From Ficedula albicollis (lineage: Eukaryota > Chordata > Aves > Passeriformes > Muscicapidae): a DNA stretch of 64,000 nt. Shown here one piece after another: positions 28,647 through 42,500 of this stretch. How positions within the stretch are numbered: the stretch's first letter is position 1; each line of letters starts with the position of its first letter. Position numbers and translations under genes: made by a program. Location of the stretch: NCBI RefSeq assembly GCF_000247815.1, contig NC_021672.1, positions 69,414,926 through 69,478,925 of the forward strand, in the 5' to 3' direction. Below the pieces are notes generated by a model, which saw only the letters and a program-made list of their open reading frames with translations, searched no databases and had not been told where the DNA came from.

Positions 28647-30189
28647 CTTTTATGGGCTTGTGCATAGCACAGGGAGCCCTGGCCCAGCCTCACACAGCAT
28701 CCTAAGAGCTTGTATTTACACGCTCCTGTGAGCAGGAGGCTGTTTACTAAAAGGATTAGATAAGGCTTGACAAAGATGCAGGAAAGTGGGCATGCTGTGC
28801 CTTAGAAAACTTTTGCAATACAGAACCCAAAACATCCCTGTAGGCAATTCCAGTTAGAAAAGAAGAAGGAGGGAGAAATTTCAAACAGGTTTGGCAGAGC
28901 ACTTTGGCCACAGCAGGACAGAGGGTTAAATGACAGGAGAGTAACCAAAGAGCAGTGTGGCCGAGCCATCCCTGAGCAGCCACTGCTGTACATTGAGGTC
29001 TGTGGGACTATCCCAAAATACCTTCTTCTATCTCTGAGAGAAAACAACCCCTACAGCACGCTGCTGCTTCTCCTCCCACTCTCCTGCAGAAGGGAAAGCT
29101 GCTCTCCTGGGTTAGGTGAGGACAAGCAGCTCTCGTGCTCTGTAAGGCTGCCCAGCACTTAGAGCAGCAGCTCAATTCTCCTGCTTTGGAGGGCACAGTG
29201 GTACCTGCCAGGCAGACATCCATACCTTTTGGATTCCAGACCTCTGAGAAAACCAGGATAGAGCAGCATTGCTTGTAGGGCATCTGTTGCAGGCCCTTCC
29301 TTGATACAGACAAGTGCCATGGGGCTAAAGCACATCTTTTCTTTCAGTACCAGTTTGGTCAGTCTGTCACATCCTGGTGCTCAGTCTGGAACAGAGATCA
29401 GCTCCTTACACATTTCCTTTGCACTTCTGAAGTTAAGCAATTCCTACTCTTTTGCTTTCCCACACATTCCACTCTGGAGAGGGCAGCCACAGCGCTGGTG
29501 ATGGGGTTTGCTACTGTCAGCATTTTCAGATACTCAAGCAAGGCTCTACTCATTCCTCAGAGCACTTCCAGAGTAAGCTGGAAAGTTCCTGATGAGTAAG
29601 TGGGGAAAAAAAGTGACAGAAAAGGGGTAGAACATGAACTGTTAGTTTCCTTGAGGAATACCATGATAGCACCACCAAAATACTTGAGAGACCAGACATG
29701 CGGGCACAGGAGTTTCTCCAGCGGTCTGGTATTGTGCTCAACTTGGAATTTATTATGAACTATAAAACACAAACACAATTACCATGTTCCCCACTGTGTC
29801 CATTTAAACACAGCTAAGCAAAGACGTGGGTTCATGTTTAATGGAACGAGCCACAGGAGAGAAGGCACAGCAGGGCCCTCAGCCACATGGCACATTCAAT
29901 TCCAAGGGAAGAACACCTGACTTTTACATGCAGATCAGCAAGAAATAAATTAATAAAACCAGGTATACGGTCTGGTTCCTTTATTTAAGGGCATTAATTA
30001 CACCATTATGGGCATCTCTGCTAGGGGACTCTCACAAAACTTCTGTGGGCCTGATCAGGAAAAGTGCCAAACTGCAGCCCTGGGAACATGGTCCCTTTTT
30101 AGCTTGGGATGAGGGTTTGGTTTCAGCAAGTCAGGGCTCAGATCTTCACAACAGCTGAGTGAAAGGCAGCTGCTAGAGCCAGACCTGTG

Positions 30190-30328
30190 AGGAGGAAGAA
30201 GGGAGGAAGAGGAGGATGCTCAGCAGAACCACACCAGGGAGAGCAGAATACAACACACAGGAGGAAGAAGGGAGGAAGAGGAGGATGCTCAGCAGAACCA
30301 CACCAGGGAGAGCAGAATAAAACACACA
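30190..30328. repeat. Two-copy tandem duplication, 69 bp
   Basis: A purine-rich unit that starts AGGAGGAAGAAGGG and ends near CAACACAC is at 30190-30258. It repeats at 30259-30328 with only a base or so of difference. It lies downstream of the SLC37A3 stop codon, near the probable end of that transcript. Confidence 0.92.
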
Positions 30329-30359
30329 GGAGAACTAGCCCAGATCAAGTTGATGTATG

Positions 30360-30365
30360 TTTATT
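30360..30365 (-). terminator. SLC37A3: Candidate polyadenylation signal of SLC37A3
   Basis: TTTATT on the plus strand is AATAAA on the SLC37A3 strand, about 2.4-3 kb beyond the stop codon. Another candidate lies near 29980. The choice is a guess without transcript data. Confidence 0.2.
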
Positions 30366-31640
30366 CACGTGAGGTCAGTTCAGCCATGACCAGATTGAAA
30401 ACCTTTCTCCCTCAGAGCACCCTGGAGAAATGCACAGCACTGAAAACCCAGGACAAGCACGAGGGCAGCAACCCCAAGGCCTCAGGCACGCCTCACTCAC
30501 CAGGGATGGCCCCAAAGCGCCGCTCGCTCGGACGCAGAGCCCAGGCTCGGCTCCATCACTTCTGACACCTCTCAAGAGGGGACACAACTGTTTACAGGAA
30601 GCCATTTGTTACAGGGGCCAGCCTCTCCTCCCTCCCCAACCCCAGACACGTCCCTTTCCCACCCCACCTTCCATCAGAAACTTATCTGCTGCCTGGAGAG
30701 GCGGCCAGAAAGTTCATCCAGGTTGGAATTTGAAACCACAGATTCTCAGACGCTGCGGCAGGGGCAACCTTCAATTTTAGAACTAAATTTCAGGGAGTTT
30801 TCCTTCTATTTGTACAGGGGCTAATGAGTAGCTTGGGATGTGAACACTAACCCCAGGGCATAATTCTGAGAACAGGATGATAGATTCTCTGTCTCCTGCT
30901 CTAATTATACAGGCAAAAATTGCAATGGGAATGAGAAGAGTCAAGAACAGGACTCAGATCCCATATCAGCTTAATGGCATTATTTTCCCAAGCACTGAAA
31001 TATTTTGAGGGTTAACAAAAAGATGAAACAATCACCTCCACCCAGAGAAAAAGACTCAAAAAAAGTATAAAATGGAGCAACTGGGTTCCACCTTAAGCAA
31101 AGCTGTGCATGGAGACATAACTACAGAAGCAGCAATCACCAAGCAACCGTTCAAAACTGTAAAACCGTAAGGCACTAATGATGTTCCGCTCATTACAATC
31201 AACACATGACTAAAGACTAACATTCATCAATTAAAAAATAAAATAAAATCAATGCACATTTTGAAAAGGCAACTGGTCCCATTTAAAAAGTTTCAAATTC
31301 TCAGCTCCAACATTTTTGCTGCTCCCAACCTCCATCCAGGCACTGCTGACTATTAGAGTGTTTGCTTACAAGTTCTGCATGTTAACACAGACCTGCTACA
31401 ATGAAACATCTCAAGGCATAAACACAAGACAATTTTGTGAGAAGTTACCCAGTGATCCCATGATGATCACCAACAAATGTTAGAGGTGTCAGTCGGTCAC
31501 CCCACTTAACATAAAGCACTAAAACACCACCACACCAAGGGCAGCCACTTGTACTTAGTGCTTGCAGGTAGACTTGCATCTACCTTTCCCTTCAAGGTAC
31601 AACTCAAGCTTCCAAACCCTGGGGCTTGAGGCCCCCTGTG

Positions 31641-31728
31641 CAGCCACAGCCACAGGAGCATGGGGGGAGACAACAGAAGTTGCCCAGCCACAGCCACAGG
31701 AGCATGGGGGGAGACAGCAGAAGTTGCT
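31641..31728. repeat. Two-copy tandem duplication, 44 bp
   Basis: A unit starting CAGCCACAGCCACAGGAGCA occurs at 31641-31684 and 31685-31728 with one visible difference (GACAAC versus GACAGC). It probably lies in the SLC37A3 3' untranslated region. Confidence 0.92.
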
Positions 31729-32731
31729 CATTAACGCTACTCCACGACTATGCTTCAGCTCCTGTCTGGAAGCCCCTGTCTGAGAGCAGCCAGGTCCCTT
31801 AAATTCCTTTAATTCCATTCTGATCCTTTGCTAGAGATGAGCAATTGCCCAAGGAGTATGAAGTCAGTGACACCAGTTTCCTTCAGAAGGTCACCTCACA
31901 CCCATTTTGGTCAGTATTGGTCAGGTTCAATAAAAAAAGTAGTGAAAGTATTTGTGTCCCATTACTGATCCCTGAAGCCATTCAAGGATCCTTTAGACAC
32001 AAAGGTAACCTATTAAGGCTTATTTCAGAGATTGCAGTAAAGTATTGCACATTATTTGTCTGCTTCAATAGTTAAAAAAAATGAAATCTCATTTCTCGGA
32101 GATTAGTAACATCATTAAAAAATGTTAAAAACAAATACAGAGGTAACTTGATGTGACTCTACAGGAATATGTAACAATTAATAGATAGGGGATAGCAGAG
32201 GTCCATCTGTGCAGAGATTTAGCAACAGCAGTTTTTAAACAACTGGAGAGCGTAAATCCCAAATAATTATTTTTGCCCTTTCTAAAAGCTAAGGTGATCT
32301 GAAATTTAGGACTATCCATGAACTGCACTGGATGATTTCACCAGAACAAAAGAGCATCAAGATTCACTGCAATATAACCTCCCAAAAACCGTCAGTTTCA
32401 AACAGCTGACTCTGGTCAGCACATCCAGAAATAAATAAGAAAAGGTACAGGAAGGAGACAACAGAAGACCCTGGCATGACTGCTGGAAGAGTCTGGGACA
32501 ATCCATCAGTCCCACGGATTGTCTGGCTTAGGTGAGCAGCTCTGTGACACAGGTGGTCTCAGGACAGGTAATTGGTGCCTAAGGCGAGTCAATCGAGTCT
32601 TGTGGAGTGGTTTGGAATCAGTCCAGACCTGGAGGATGTGACAAACATCCAGAGTTCTGATGAGTGCCAGGGTTTTGCTGAGTGTCCAGCTGTCAGTTCC
32701 ACACAGCAGTCCTTGCAGAGGGGAGCAGGAG

Positions 32732-32824
32732 TCACTCTGCCAGCATTCGCAGGCGCCGCTCGTGCAGCAGCATCCTGACCTCCCTCACTATCAGTGGTGA
32801 AATGAACAGGACTGTGGAACTCGT
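32732..32824 (-). CDS. SLC37A3: Second copy of the SLC37A3 terminal coding exon
   Basis: This is the distal copy, in transcript order, of the duplicated last exon. It has the same acceptor, the same 30 codons and the same TGA as the proximal copy at 33411-33503. A transcript would normally use the proximal acceptor first, which would leave this copy in the 3' untranslated region. Skipping to this one would give the same protein with a shorter 3' UTR. It should not be counted as extra coding sequence. Confidence 0.6.
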   Translation of the reverse strand, partial: TSSTVLFISPLIVREVRMLLHERRLRMLAE

Positions 32825-33410
32825 CTGTGGAAAGAAGCAAATCCAGGACAATTAGCACAGAGCAACCAGAGCTGCAGCCATCCCCTGCCCCACTGTGCAT
32901 CCAGGCCATGCCAGGAAGACACAGGCTAAGACAGCCATCCCCTGCCCCACTGTGCATCCACTAAAAGCTAAGGTGATCTGAAATTTAGGACTATCCATGA
33001 ACTGCACTGGATGATTTCACCAGAACAAAAGAGCATCAAGATTCACTGCAATATAACCTCCCAAAAACCGTCAGTTTCAAACAGCTGACTCTGGTCAGCA
33101 CATCCAGAAATAAATAAGAAAAGGTACAGGAAGGAGACAACAGAAGACCCTGGCATGACTGCTGGAAGAGTCTGGGACAATCCATCAGTCCCACGGATTG
33201 TCTGGCTTAGGTGAGCAGCTCTGTGACACAGGTGGTCTCAGGACAGGTAATTGGTGCCTAAGGCGAGTCAATCGAGTCTTGTGGAGTGGTTTGGAATCAG
33301 TCCAGACCTGGAGGATGTGACAAACATCCAGAGTTCTGATGAGTGCCAGGGTTTTGCTGAGTGTCCAGCTGTCAGTTCCACACAGCAGTCCTTGCAGAGG
33401 GGAGCAGGAG

Positions 33411-33503
33411 TCACTCTGCCAGCATTCGCAGGCGCCGCTCGTGCAGCAGCATCCTGACCTCCCTCACTATCAGTGGTGAAATGAACAGGACTGTGGAACT
33501 CGT
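33411..33503 (-). CDS. SLC37A3: SLC37A3 terminal coding exon 14, proximal copy
   Basis: The exon encodes TSSTVLFISPLIVREVRMLL and HERRLRMLAE, then TGA. The acceptor is TTTCCACAG. The start (FISPLIVRE) is conserved in the family; the Arg-rich tail differs from mammals. It is the first of two copies that the transcript meets. Confidence 0.93.
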   Translation of the reverse strand, partial: TSSTVLFISPLIVREVRMLLHERRLRMLAE

Positions 33504-36500
33504 CTGTGGAAAGAAGCAAATCCAGGACAATTAGCACAGAGCAACCAGAGCTGCAGCCATCCCCTGCCCCACTGTGCATCCAGGCCATGCCAGGAAGACA
33601 CAGGCTAAGAGAAGCAGTGACAGAGTTGCACAGCAGAGGAAGGACTGAGCTTGCAGGAAAGCTCATGGACTTTCAGCTTTTCATAAAGATGAGCTCTCCA
33701 GCTCCTCAGTGACCTTCCACCTTGTCACCTCTGCTGTAACCAAAGTGGCTTTCTCCCTTGTCAGCACAGATGCAAAGACATCTCCTGGCTCTTCCAGCAG
33801 GGAAGACCAAGCAAACTGTGCAGTGTTCACCACAGTGGTGATGCTGAGGACATCAGGGCCTCAACAGCAGCAAAACAGGGCCAAGGCATTTCCAGTTTAG
33901 TTTCAATACCCTCATTGCTCTTTCCACTCATCCTCAAGACATAACAAACAAGCAGCCTAACTTCAGCTCTCTGAAAACATGAGAAACTCCCTCCTTCATC
34001 TCTGAGATATGCCGAAGTCCTGCCTTGGAAGTCAGGTGATGTGAGCTTTAGGAAATGCATACAGGTATTTCTGGGAAAATGTTTTTGTGTGTCTGCTACA
34101 ACCTCAATTGCGTGTTGGGTAACAGGACTTTTAAAGGATCCAAAATTAACCCATCTGACTTGGACAACCTGAGGCAAAGCCACACCATAGGCCACTTTGA
34201 GAATGGTATCAGAAGTCACAACTTTCAGGTTCCCATAAAAACATCCTATGGCAAATTGAGCTTTGACAAAGAATTAAAAAAAAAAAAAGGTGATTTCTTA
34301 CCATTAGAATGAAGAAATAGAAAACCCACATCCACCCCAGGTTCTCCTGGATCAAGGACACTAGATACTAAACAGAAATGAAAAAAACATTATTCAAACT
34401 GAGAAGATAAGCATGACTTTCAGGCATGACATTTCATTTTCTAGACTTTGTGGGCTGTTGGCACTCCACACGGAGCTGATCACAAAATCTTCCAACTGAT
34501 CTTTTCCTGTCAGAAGAGATGACTCAGGACAGCAGCCTTTTTCTGTATGAAACCCACAGTTTCAGCAAAGCAGAGACACCATCCTGAAGCTTTACAGTAA
34601 CTCAGAACAGCACAAAGACAGAACTGAACTACAGTTTCAAAGGGTGACAGATTGACTCTGCTGAATACAAGGTTTTTTGCACGGAACACTGGGACATAAG
34701 TGGATGTAAGTACTCTCAGAAGAACTAAAAGCTCTAGAATGGTTTATAAATTACACAAGACACATTTTCAAGAGCTGTGCAACCAGTAACTACTTAACCC
34801 TTCATCTAGGCAAGATACTTGAGACGACATTCTGTTCTGAGCTGGCTCAATTGGGCAGCCCAGGCCCCACAAGAAAATGCATCCCTTATTAGCAGATTTA
34901 TATTCAGATGCTGCACAAGGGCCTCCCTTCTTCACCACTGGGTGTATCAAAACAAGATCTGAATTTCTAACGTGCCCATTGTGCGCTCGCTGTTCTTCAC
35001 ACACCCCCGGAATGACGTGGTGGCTGTCTCTGCTGGAATAAATGCAGTGTTGGAAGGGGAGGCAGGTGGAATCTCTCAGAAGCCAAGACCCACTTTTTAG
35101 GATGACGTGAGTTTGGGTGGTATGCGTGTGGGAAGACAAAAACGATGCCAGAAGAACACTGAGTGTAACAGTGCACTGATATTTGTCCTCAAAGCACTTG
35201 TAATTTTCCATGTTCAGAGGAGATAAGCAGCATCTATCCCACAAAACAGTGACTGAATGGTTGCATTTATCAGGCAATCAATGGCAAGCACAAACCCAAA
35301 TCCCTTTCCAGAAAAGCAACTTGCACACCTCGCCTGCATCCTTGGCATTTTATCACCACTGGAGTAGAACTGGCTCTGATCTCTCCACTAAATCCTCCCC
35401 AAAGCACCACTGTGCTCTTTCACGTAGCTAACACTTGTATTTGAGAAGAAAACATCCCCAGTGGGCACACTGTCAGCTTCCTCCTCTGCAACACTCTACT
35501 CCTCAGACCTCTGGCAGCATACTGGAGCAAGTGGGGCTGGATTTACAAGGTGCAAAAGACATCCACAGATAAAAAGAGAACGCACAAATAACAGCAAATT
35601 TTAAATCGCTTCATAAACACTGTAACATTCATAATAGGTATTCCAATTTTATTCAGTTCTAGAGATACACTTTTCTGTAAAAGAAGGTTTTCCTATCACC
35701 TCAAAACAAAAAAACTCTAACTTCACAGTATTTTTGCATTCTTTGCAAAGCTTTTTGAAGTTTTGTAAAATTTACTTGAATTACCAAAGTGCCTTAAGAT
35801 TAACACTATGAATATTTAGTTCAGTTCTTAATTACATTGTTTCCCCTGGAAACCCTGTTAAAACAGCTTCCCTTGGTTGGTTATTAAGTAATTATTTTTT
35901 AAAAACCCTCAACCCTCTCTTTTTCCCCCCACACAACTTTGGATTGAGGAATGCACTAACATCTAACCACAACACTTTTCTTCCTTCCCCAAGCCTCTCT
36001 TTTCCCTTGGCAGCCTCACCTGGCCCACAGCAGCACCAATACTGCCTGTTCCATCCACAATTCCTGTGACTGTCGCCAGAGCCTCGCTGCTGCCTCTCAC
36101 CAGATCCTGACGCCCCAGGTCAGCAGAAATGGCAGAACTGATCATGTTAGAAGGGCCTCCAATGAAGAATCCTGAAAGTGACAAGCAAACAGCCTTGGTG
36201 CAAAACAAATACTCAGATTCTCAACAAAGCACTTTCAAAACACAGATTTTCTACCATGAAAGCTCAGGACAAGAATTAAGTCTAGAGACAATGCTCAGAG
36301 ACTAACTGCAGGTAGAAGGGCACGTGAAACACACAGTCATGGAACACCCTGAATATCTGGAGCAGTCACACAGAAATAGCCAACAAGAACATTTTAATTA
36401 GTTTGGAGTAGCATACACCCATGCTACAGCCTCATTCTCCAAGGGGTCATGGAGGAGATGGAAGGCAAAAAAAAAAAAAAAAAAGGCCCATAACAACAGG

Positions 36501-39500
36501 ACAGAGAGTTCTGAAATAAGAGTGTTTGGGAAGAAAGGCTCTATTCATGCAGGCTTAATTCCATAACACAGCACAGTATGTGTGGTAGCACAAAAAGCTT
36601 GTGACCTCTCACTGCTCACAGGGTACTTTGGATTCTGACAAACACCCTCAAATTTGAGCTGCAACTCATGACTGCGCCATGTACCCACTTCCTCAGATAC
36701 CAGACCAGGTATTTTAGCATAAATTCACCTCCATCATACTGAGCCAGGGCAGATCCCCTCAGCTCCAGGCCATTATTCTATATAGTCTGTATTCTATACC
36801 TCCCTCTGTGTGACAGTTTTCCTACAGCTATTTTCCAAAGGCAACACAAACTGGGGCCCAGTTTTCACTCTTTCTGCAAAACCAGCAGAGATGGCAGCAC
36901 ACACAAACACCTTACCACCACCTGGCTGGTGTTCCTGATTGTTCTGCAATGGATTTAGATGTCTACCAGCATAACAGTGGATTTTGAGGAGTTACCTGTA
37001 ATTGCCATGATCACAGCATTGATAGGTTTGCTGTTTGGGGAACCTGCAAGAGAAAGACCAGGTGAGTGTAAACAAAACTTGAATAGTAGAGAATCTTTCA
37101 TCAGACACAGCTCAAACTCTCTCATCATAACATATTCAGCATTTGAATCATCCCTTTCACTCTTTCTCCATTTTCCAAAACATTTTTTAAAGTAGAGAGA
37201 TTGGACCTGGAGGTAGCAACCCAGCAACTTCCCAAACACTGCTGTGCAAAAACGCAAAACACGCAAACCCCCACCAGCAACTTCCCAAACACTGCTGTGC
37301 AAAAAAGCAAAACATGCAAACCCCCCTATCCTAATTCCTCCTCACAAAGCCATGTCTGAACATCTACAGGTTCCCCTGGCCTATCCAGCAGCAAGTGTAC
37401 ATGCAGCTACTTTTCCACTCTAGTCCCTCAGAGCCTTTCAGACAGGTTTCCGTGGTTTCCACTTCCAGGCATCACCTGAATTCCTCACTCCCATCCACTC
37501 AGGGCCCACACATGGCAAGTAACTGCACAAGGCAAGGTGCACTCCCTTCATATATTCTCAGGTCATTATTACTCTTATGTGCAACACACTATGGGCATAA
37601 TAAGATTTCCTGTTTTGGAAATTAAAAAATAAGGTTTCCTGTTTTGGCTGATGGAAGCTGAATTACCACACTGCAGGAGCTTTGGATCACCTGAGGCTTC
37701 TGTGTCTGCCTGGACTGCTGCACATTTTGGGTTAAGCACAAGGCACCTGGGGCTCTGACTTTCTGCTACCTAGTCACCAACTTCAAACCTCGTCAGCAAT
37801 AATTTCATGTTTACTTCCAATTCACTTTTTAAAGCAATGAGATAGCACAAGAGCCTACAAAAATTCCACCAAGCCAAATCCTTGCTATTCAATGATAATA
37901 ACTTACTGACCTTACTTTGAGACCATCTGAGTAAGCCTGCATGCTTCCAAAAGCCACATTTTTCATGTGCAGATCCAGCAGAGATTTCTACCCACAGATC
38001 TCACAGTGATCAATTAAAGTCTGTCTGAATCACCACCCCATTTTGGAGGAACACAGATAGAAGTGAAATGGCAGCCCAGTGAGTTAAATCACTCTGTATC
38101 ACAGGACTTTGTGTGAAGACACCAACCTGTCACCTCTAGAAGTGCTTCATAGATGTCTCACAGAAATTACACATTCCCATCTCCTTACACTCTGTTTTCC
38201 TGAGATTCCTTTCCAAAGCAGGACACCAAGAACTGTATCTATCATAAGAGAGGCAGAAACTCTCCCATTTCACCATTTTCAGAAGTGTAAGTAGTGAAGT
38301 CTAAGAGCTTCTCCTGTCTCTGAGTAGTGTATATAAACTACAGCACAGATGTGGAGTCCACAGATTCTCTTTCCTCATAGTATAGGGAAGCATCCAAGAT
38401 TTCTGGCTCTGCCAATTAGGGTGCTGACACAATGACAATGCCAAAAAATCTTACTGACACTGGAGAAGGATCAGTACCAGAAGGATCAGTACTCAACAGT
38501 ACAGGGAAATCCAGCCAGTCAAAGAATTCATTTCCACCCCATTAACCAGAGAACAGATTTCTTTCTGTGCAGTGCCACACTTGAGCAAAATAGACCAAAA
38601 GGCACCATTCTGATGCAGAAGCACTTTCAAGACCAGAAAACATAATGAGAACAGGCTGTGCTCTGGCTCTCTCTGGGAGGGACTGAATGAACCTCTTATC
38701 CCTGCGTGGCACACGTGTACTCACGGCTGTATCCAAAGAGGGAGCCCACAGCAAAGAGCAGGCTCACTGCCAGCACAGGGGCTCTCTTCTGCAGCACATC
38801 AGAAATCAAGCCCTGGATAGTCCCACCTGGTAAAAAAAGAAACATCACTGTCAGGCTCAGGGTGCTGATACCTTGAACAAAGCTCGTTTCACTGAGTGCA
38901 GTGGCCTCTGGCCTCCTCATCAATACACATTCCCTCTAAAATCCTGAGAGCTAAGCCCCCTGCCCTTACTGCCCTGGACACAGAGACAACAGTAAATTTA
39001 GGTATCTCAGATAAAGTAGAGAAAACTACTTGAACTGCTTTACTGGGAATTTATTACTTCTTTTTCTCTGGCATGCCACTAGCCAATGCTCCTACTTGTT
39101 TTTCCTCTTCCCCTACAGGACTAACACAGCTCTGACCACCACAACCCTGGACTAAGCAAGCTGAGCACTGTGGCTGGTTTTTTTAACTGAAAGTGCAAGA
39201 AAAGACAGCTCCTTCTCACAGAGAAAGCATTATCACACAGGGGCCTCACATCCCCTGCTGTCTCACCTACTTAGTGCAGGTGCAGCTGAATGCAACAAAT
39301 GTCAAAGGCCAACAAAAATCACCTTATGTACCTTTGGTACCTCTGCAGGAACTGCTCTGCTGGTAAAAGACAGAATTCTGAGAAAGCCTAATGCAGAAAA
39401 GGCCACAGAGGCAAAAACAAACTGTGAATAGACCCAAACAAGGATGTCTATTAAAGGAAAGCTAACTGGACAAAGGAATAAAGCTAGAACCTGAGAACAG

Positions 39501-42500
39501 GAGAGTGGAAGCCTAAACACATATACAATATATTCTTCACACACATACAAACCTTGACTCTTCCCATATTCAGTGAACAGCTAGATCCCACTGAACACAA
39601 GTGCTCTTTCATTTTCAAACACTATGGAGACAGCTGCAAGAAGGTGTCACCCCTCTGCTCACTCACCTATGATTCCTCCCACATCATACCAGATGGAGAG
39701 CTGGTCAGCTTCTGCTTCTTTCCATCCAAAGTTATTGCTGAGGTAGAAGGGCAGCCAGAAGAAGAATGAGTAATTCACCAGCTTCAAGCAGGCATAGGCC
39801 AAGGAGTACTGGAACAAAGAGAGGACCAGTGTGCAGTTAGCACTTGAGAAATGCAAACAGCATTTCTGCTTATTCCCATAAAGCTCTGGATCCAGCTCAA
39901 GCTTTCAGGGGAAAGCATTTCTGAAGTTCATGTAAGAAGGCAGCATCATGAAAGTTTAATGCTGAACATCAAAGGGAACCCAGGAATACAAAAATCACTG
40001 TCAAGAAGGTTATTTTTTTATCACTGAATGCAATGGGTTAAAACACTTTCAGTGTAATCCTGAGAGGAAATAACACCAGGCTTGAAAAAACAAAGAAAAT
40101 TTAATTCACCTTCTGAAGAGAAGGGAGTCAGCCACGTGACACTAAAGCTTGAGATTTAGTTATCTGTGCATCATGCTGACAAAAGTTATGTCAAGTGGTT
40201 CCTCTGTGCTATCTTGTGCTGCTCAGAAGGCTCATCTGCTTACAGCACCCAAAGAGAAAGCTTCACTCATAATGCCCAGGCAGGTATTCCAGGACATGGG
40301 ATGAAAGGTTTGACCAAAGCTGAGCACAGGCTTCCCAACCCAACAGCAGAGACAATCTTCTTTTGGGCTGGGCTCAATTAGTCCTTAGCTAGCAGATCCC
40401 CTCCTTCAGAGCTTTCATGTATGTGTGTGGCAAAGATTGGTTCTCAGGGACTGCTGGCACAGCATGTGAGGGACAGGTCAGCCTACTTCAGTAAAGAGAG
40501 CAGCTCAAGGAACCCACTGGAGGAGGCAAACAGGGATGAAGATCTTAAAGCACAGCCTCGGAGTCTCTCTGCAAATGTACTTACAGACACTTGACTTTGA
40601 ATTTCAAAAAGCAGATCTTTCTATATATTGAACTCCACAAAAAGAATCTCTTCTGAATTTATATTATTTTAAGAGATGCAGGCTTCTTAGCTGTATTATT
40701 AATGCTTTTTCACTCTTACAGGACACAAATTAATTTCCACCATACATGGAAGGCATGGGGATGTTTGGTAGGGTTCTCCTGCCTCTGGGTGTGAAAAGTG
40801 CACTGTACAAAGTGATATTTATCACAACACACTAAGAAACTGTCTACCAGACTGTCTGAGTGATTAAACATTGAATTCCTAGAGGCTCAGGGGAAAGCTG
40901 TCTGTACTAAAACTCTTCCACTGTATCACTCAGCAGGAGATGAGAGGAGCTACAGAAAAAACATGTCAAATAAATTCTTTGTAGAATCTTGACAAGGCTT
41001 TGGAGATTCTCTCACTATTTGGTCTCTCACCAATCTGACACGGCATCCGTGTTTGGCTGGGCACTAAGCTGACATCAGATAAAACTCAGAGGTGTTCAGG
41101 TTGCTGGATTAGGGTGTGGAACATGTCCCCAAAACCCAAACTTCAAAGCCAGCAACCTCAGTTGCTGCCATCTCCTTTTGCTCAGTGAAAAAAGTCACAC
41201 ATCACCTGAGGCAGACACCATCACTAACATTTTGTGTGAGGCATTTAGCCAGAGTAGGAAAGAACTCAAGATGGGTTTGCTTTCTTTTGCCATCCCCCAG
41301 CTAAGGCCTTAACAACAGGACTGGGGTTGTCCTGCACACTGACAATGCACCCATCCCTTCTAGATTTTCTGTTGCCTTAATCAGCATTTGCTTTGCTCAT
41401 TAAGGGTACCTGACAACACTGCCCATTCTGTAGTTCTGCTCCATGACAAACCCAGGCAGTGCCCACTGTTCTGCAGCCACTCTGCCCCCTTTCTTGGACT
41501 GGTTCACATTCAGGGGCAGACAGCCCACTGATGCAGAAGGTTAACATTGTTTTTTAATGTTAACTTTACAGCTGAACATCAACTGGGCAATACTGCTGAC
41601 ACAGAAGCACAAGTTTTCAAGGGACAGGACAAGGATATGTGGGAACTGCATCACCAGGCCTTGTTTCCTGTTGCTCATAAAACACCCTGCACACTTTGCC
41701 AGATGTTACATCATGCTGATTCAGGCTTTTCAGGCCAGCTTTCTGCTTTAAGATAACTAAAAATCTCAAAATCTCAGCATCAGTGACACAGACCTCTGTG
41801 TGATTCTCAGGAGTGAGAGCCCCACCCTACAGCCACCTTTGCTCATGGCCTCCCTTGCAAATTCACAGCATCTCTGCTGCCCTTCACTGGCTCATTAAAT
41901 GCACTCCATGAAGCAGGATGGGAAGAGCAACACACACCACACACCCAGACAGCATTATCCATGCACACAAGGATAGCAGGCCCAACCCCAACATCTTAAC
42001 AGCATGAGACATCAGATACCAACCACTACAACATATGGTCAACATATTAACAATGATGTGAACAAATCCTGACAACACAAAAACACAGCTTTATGTTCAA
42101 CAGATAGGAATTTGTGTCCTCACCAGTATGACACCAGGAAGGCAACAAGCCTGGAAAAAGCCAATGGCCCTGGGCTCGTTGTCATTGTCAGCTGCTTGAA
42201 TGGAGTAATTCCTGTCATCATCATCTACATCATCACTGCTCATCAGGGGTCTGTTGGCATCTTCTTCCACACTGGCTTCATCTTCATCTGCTCCAAGCTC
42301 AGGGAGGCCTAAGTTTTACAAGGAATAAGCAACAGGAAAAACGGAGCACAGCCTGTTCCCCCTCTCCCCACTCTAAAGCTATGCTCTCTTCTTTTAAGCA
42401 ATTCTACCTTCTAGCAATTCCCTCCTCTCCCATACCTCCATCCTCCTTTGGCTTAGCAACTCTTCTAGATGGTGTTCTGCAGTGCCGCCAGTTTCTACCC

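Larger units (their letters stand above)
32282..33610. repeat. 650 bp tandem duplication containing the SLC37A3 last exon
   Basis: Bases 32282-32931 recur at 32961-33610 (offset 679). I found no mismatch by eye. The copies are separated by 29 bases at 32932-32960, which are themselves a copy of 32875-32903. Each copy holds the terminal SLC37A3 coding exon with its splice acceptor and stop codon. Identity this high means either a very recent duplication or an assembly duplication of one locus. Confidence 0.95.

Noticed and set aside
30187..30372. Repeated Arg/Lys/Gly-rich peptide in a plus-strand frame
   Set aside because: It is the translation of the 69 bp tandem duplication, not a repeat protein.
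32572..33457. Two identical 68-codon plus-strand open frames
   Set aside because: They run antisense across the duplicated terminal exon of SLC37A3 and are shadows of that duplication.
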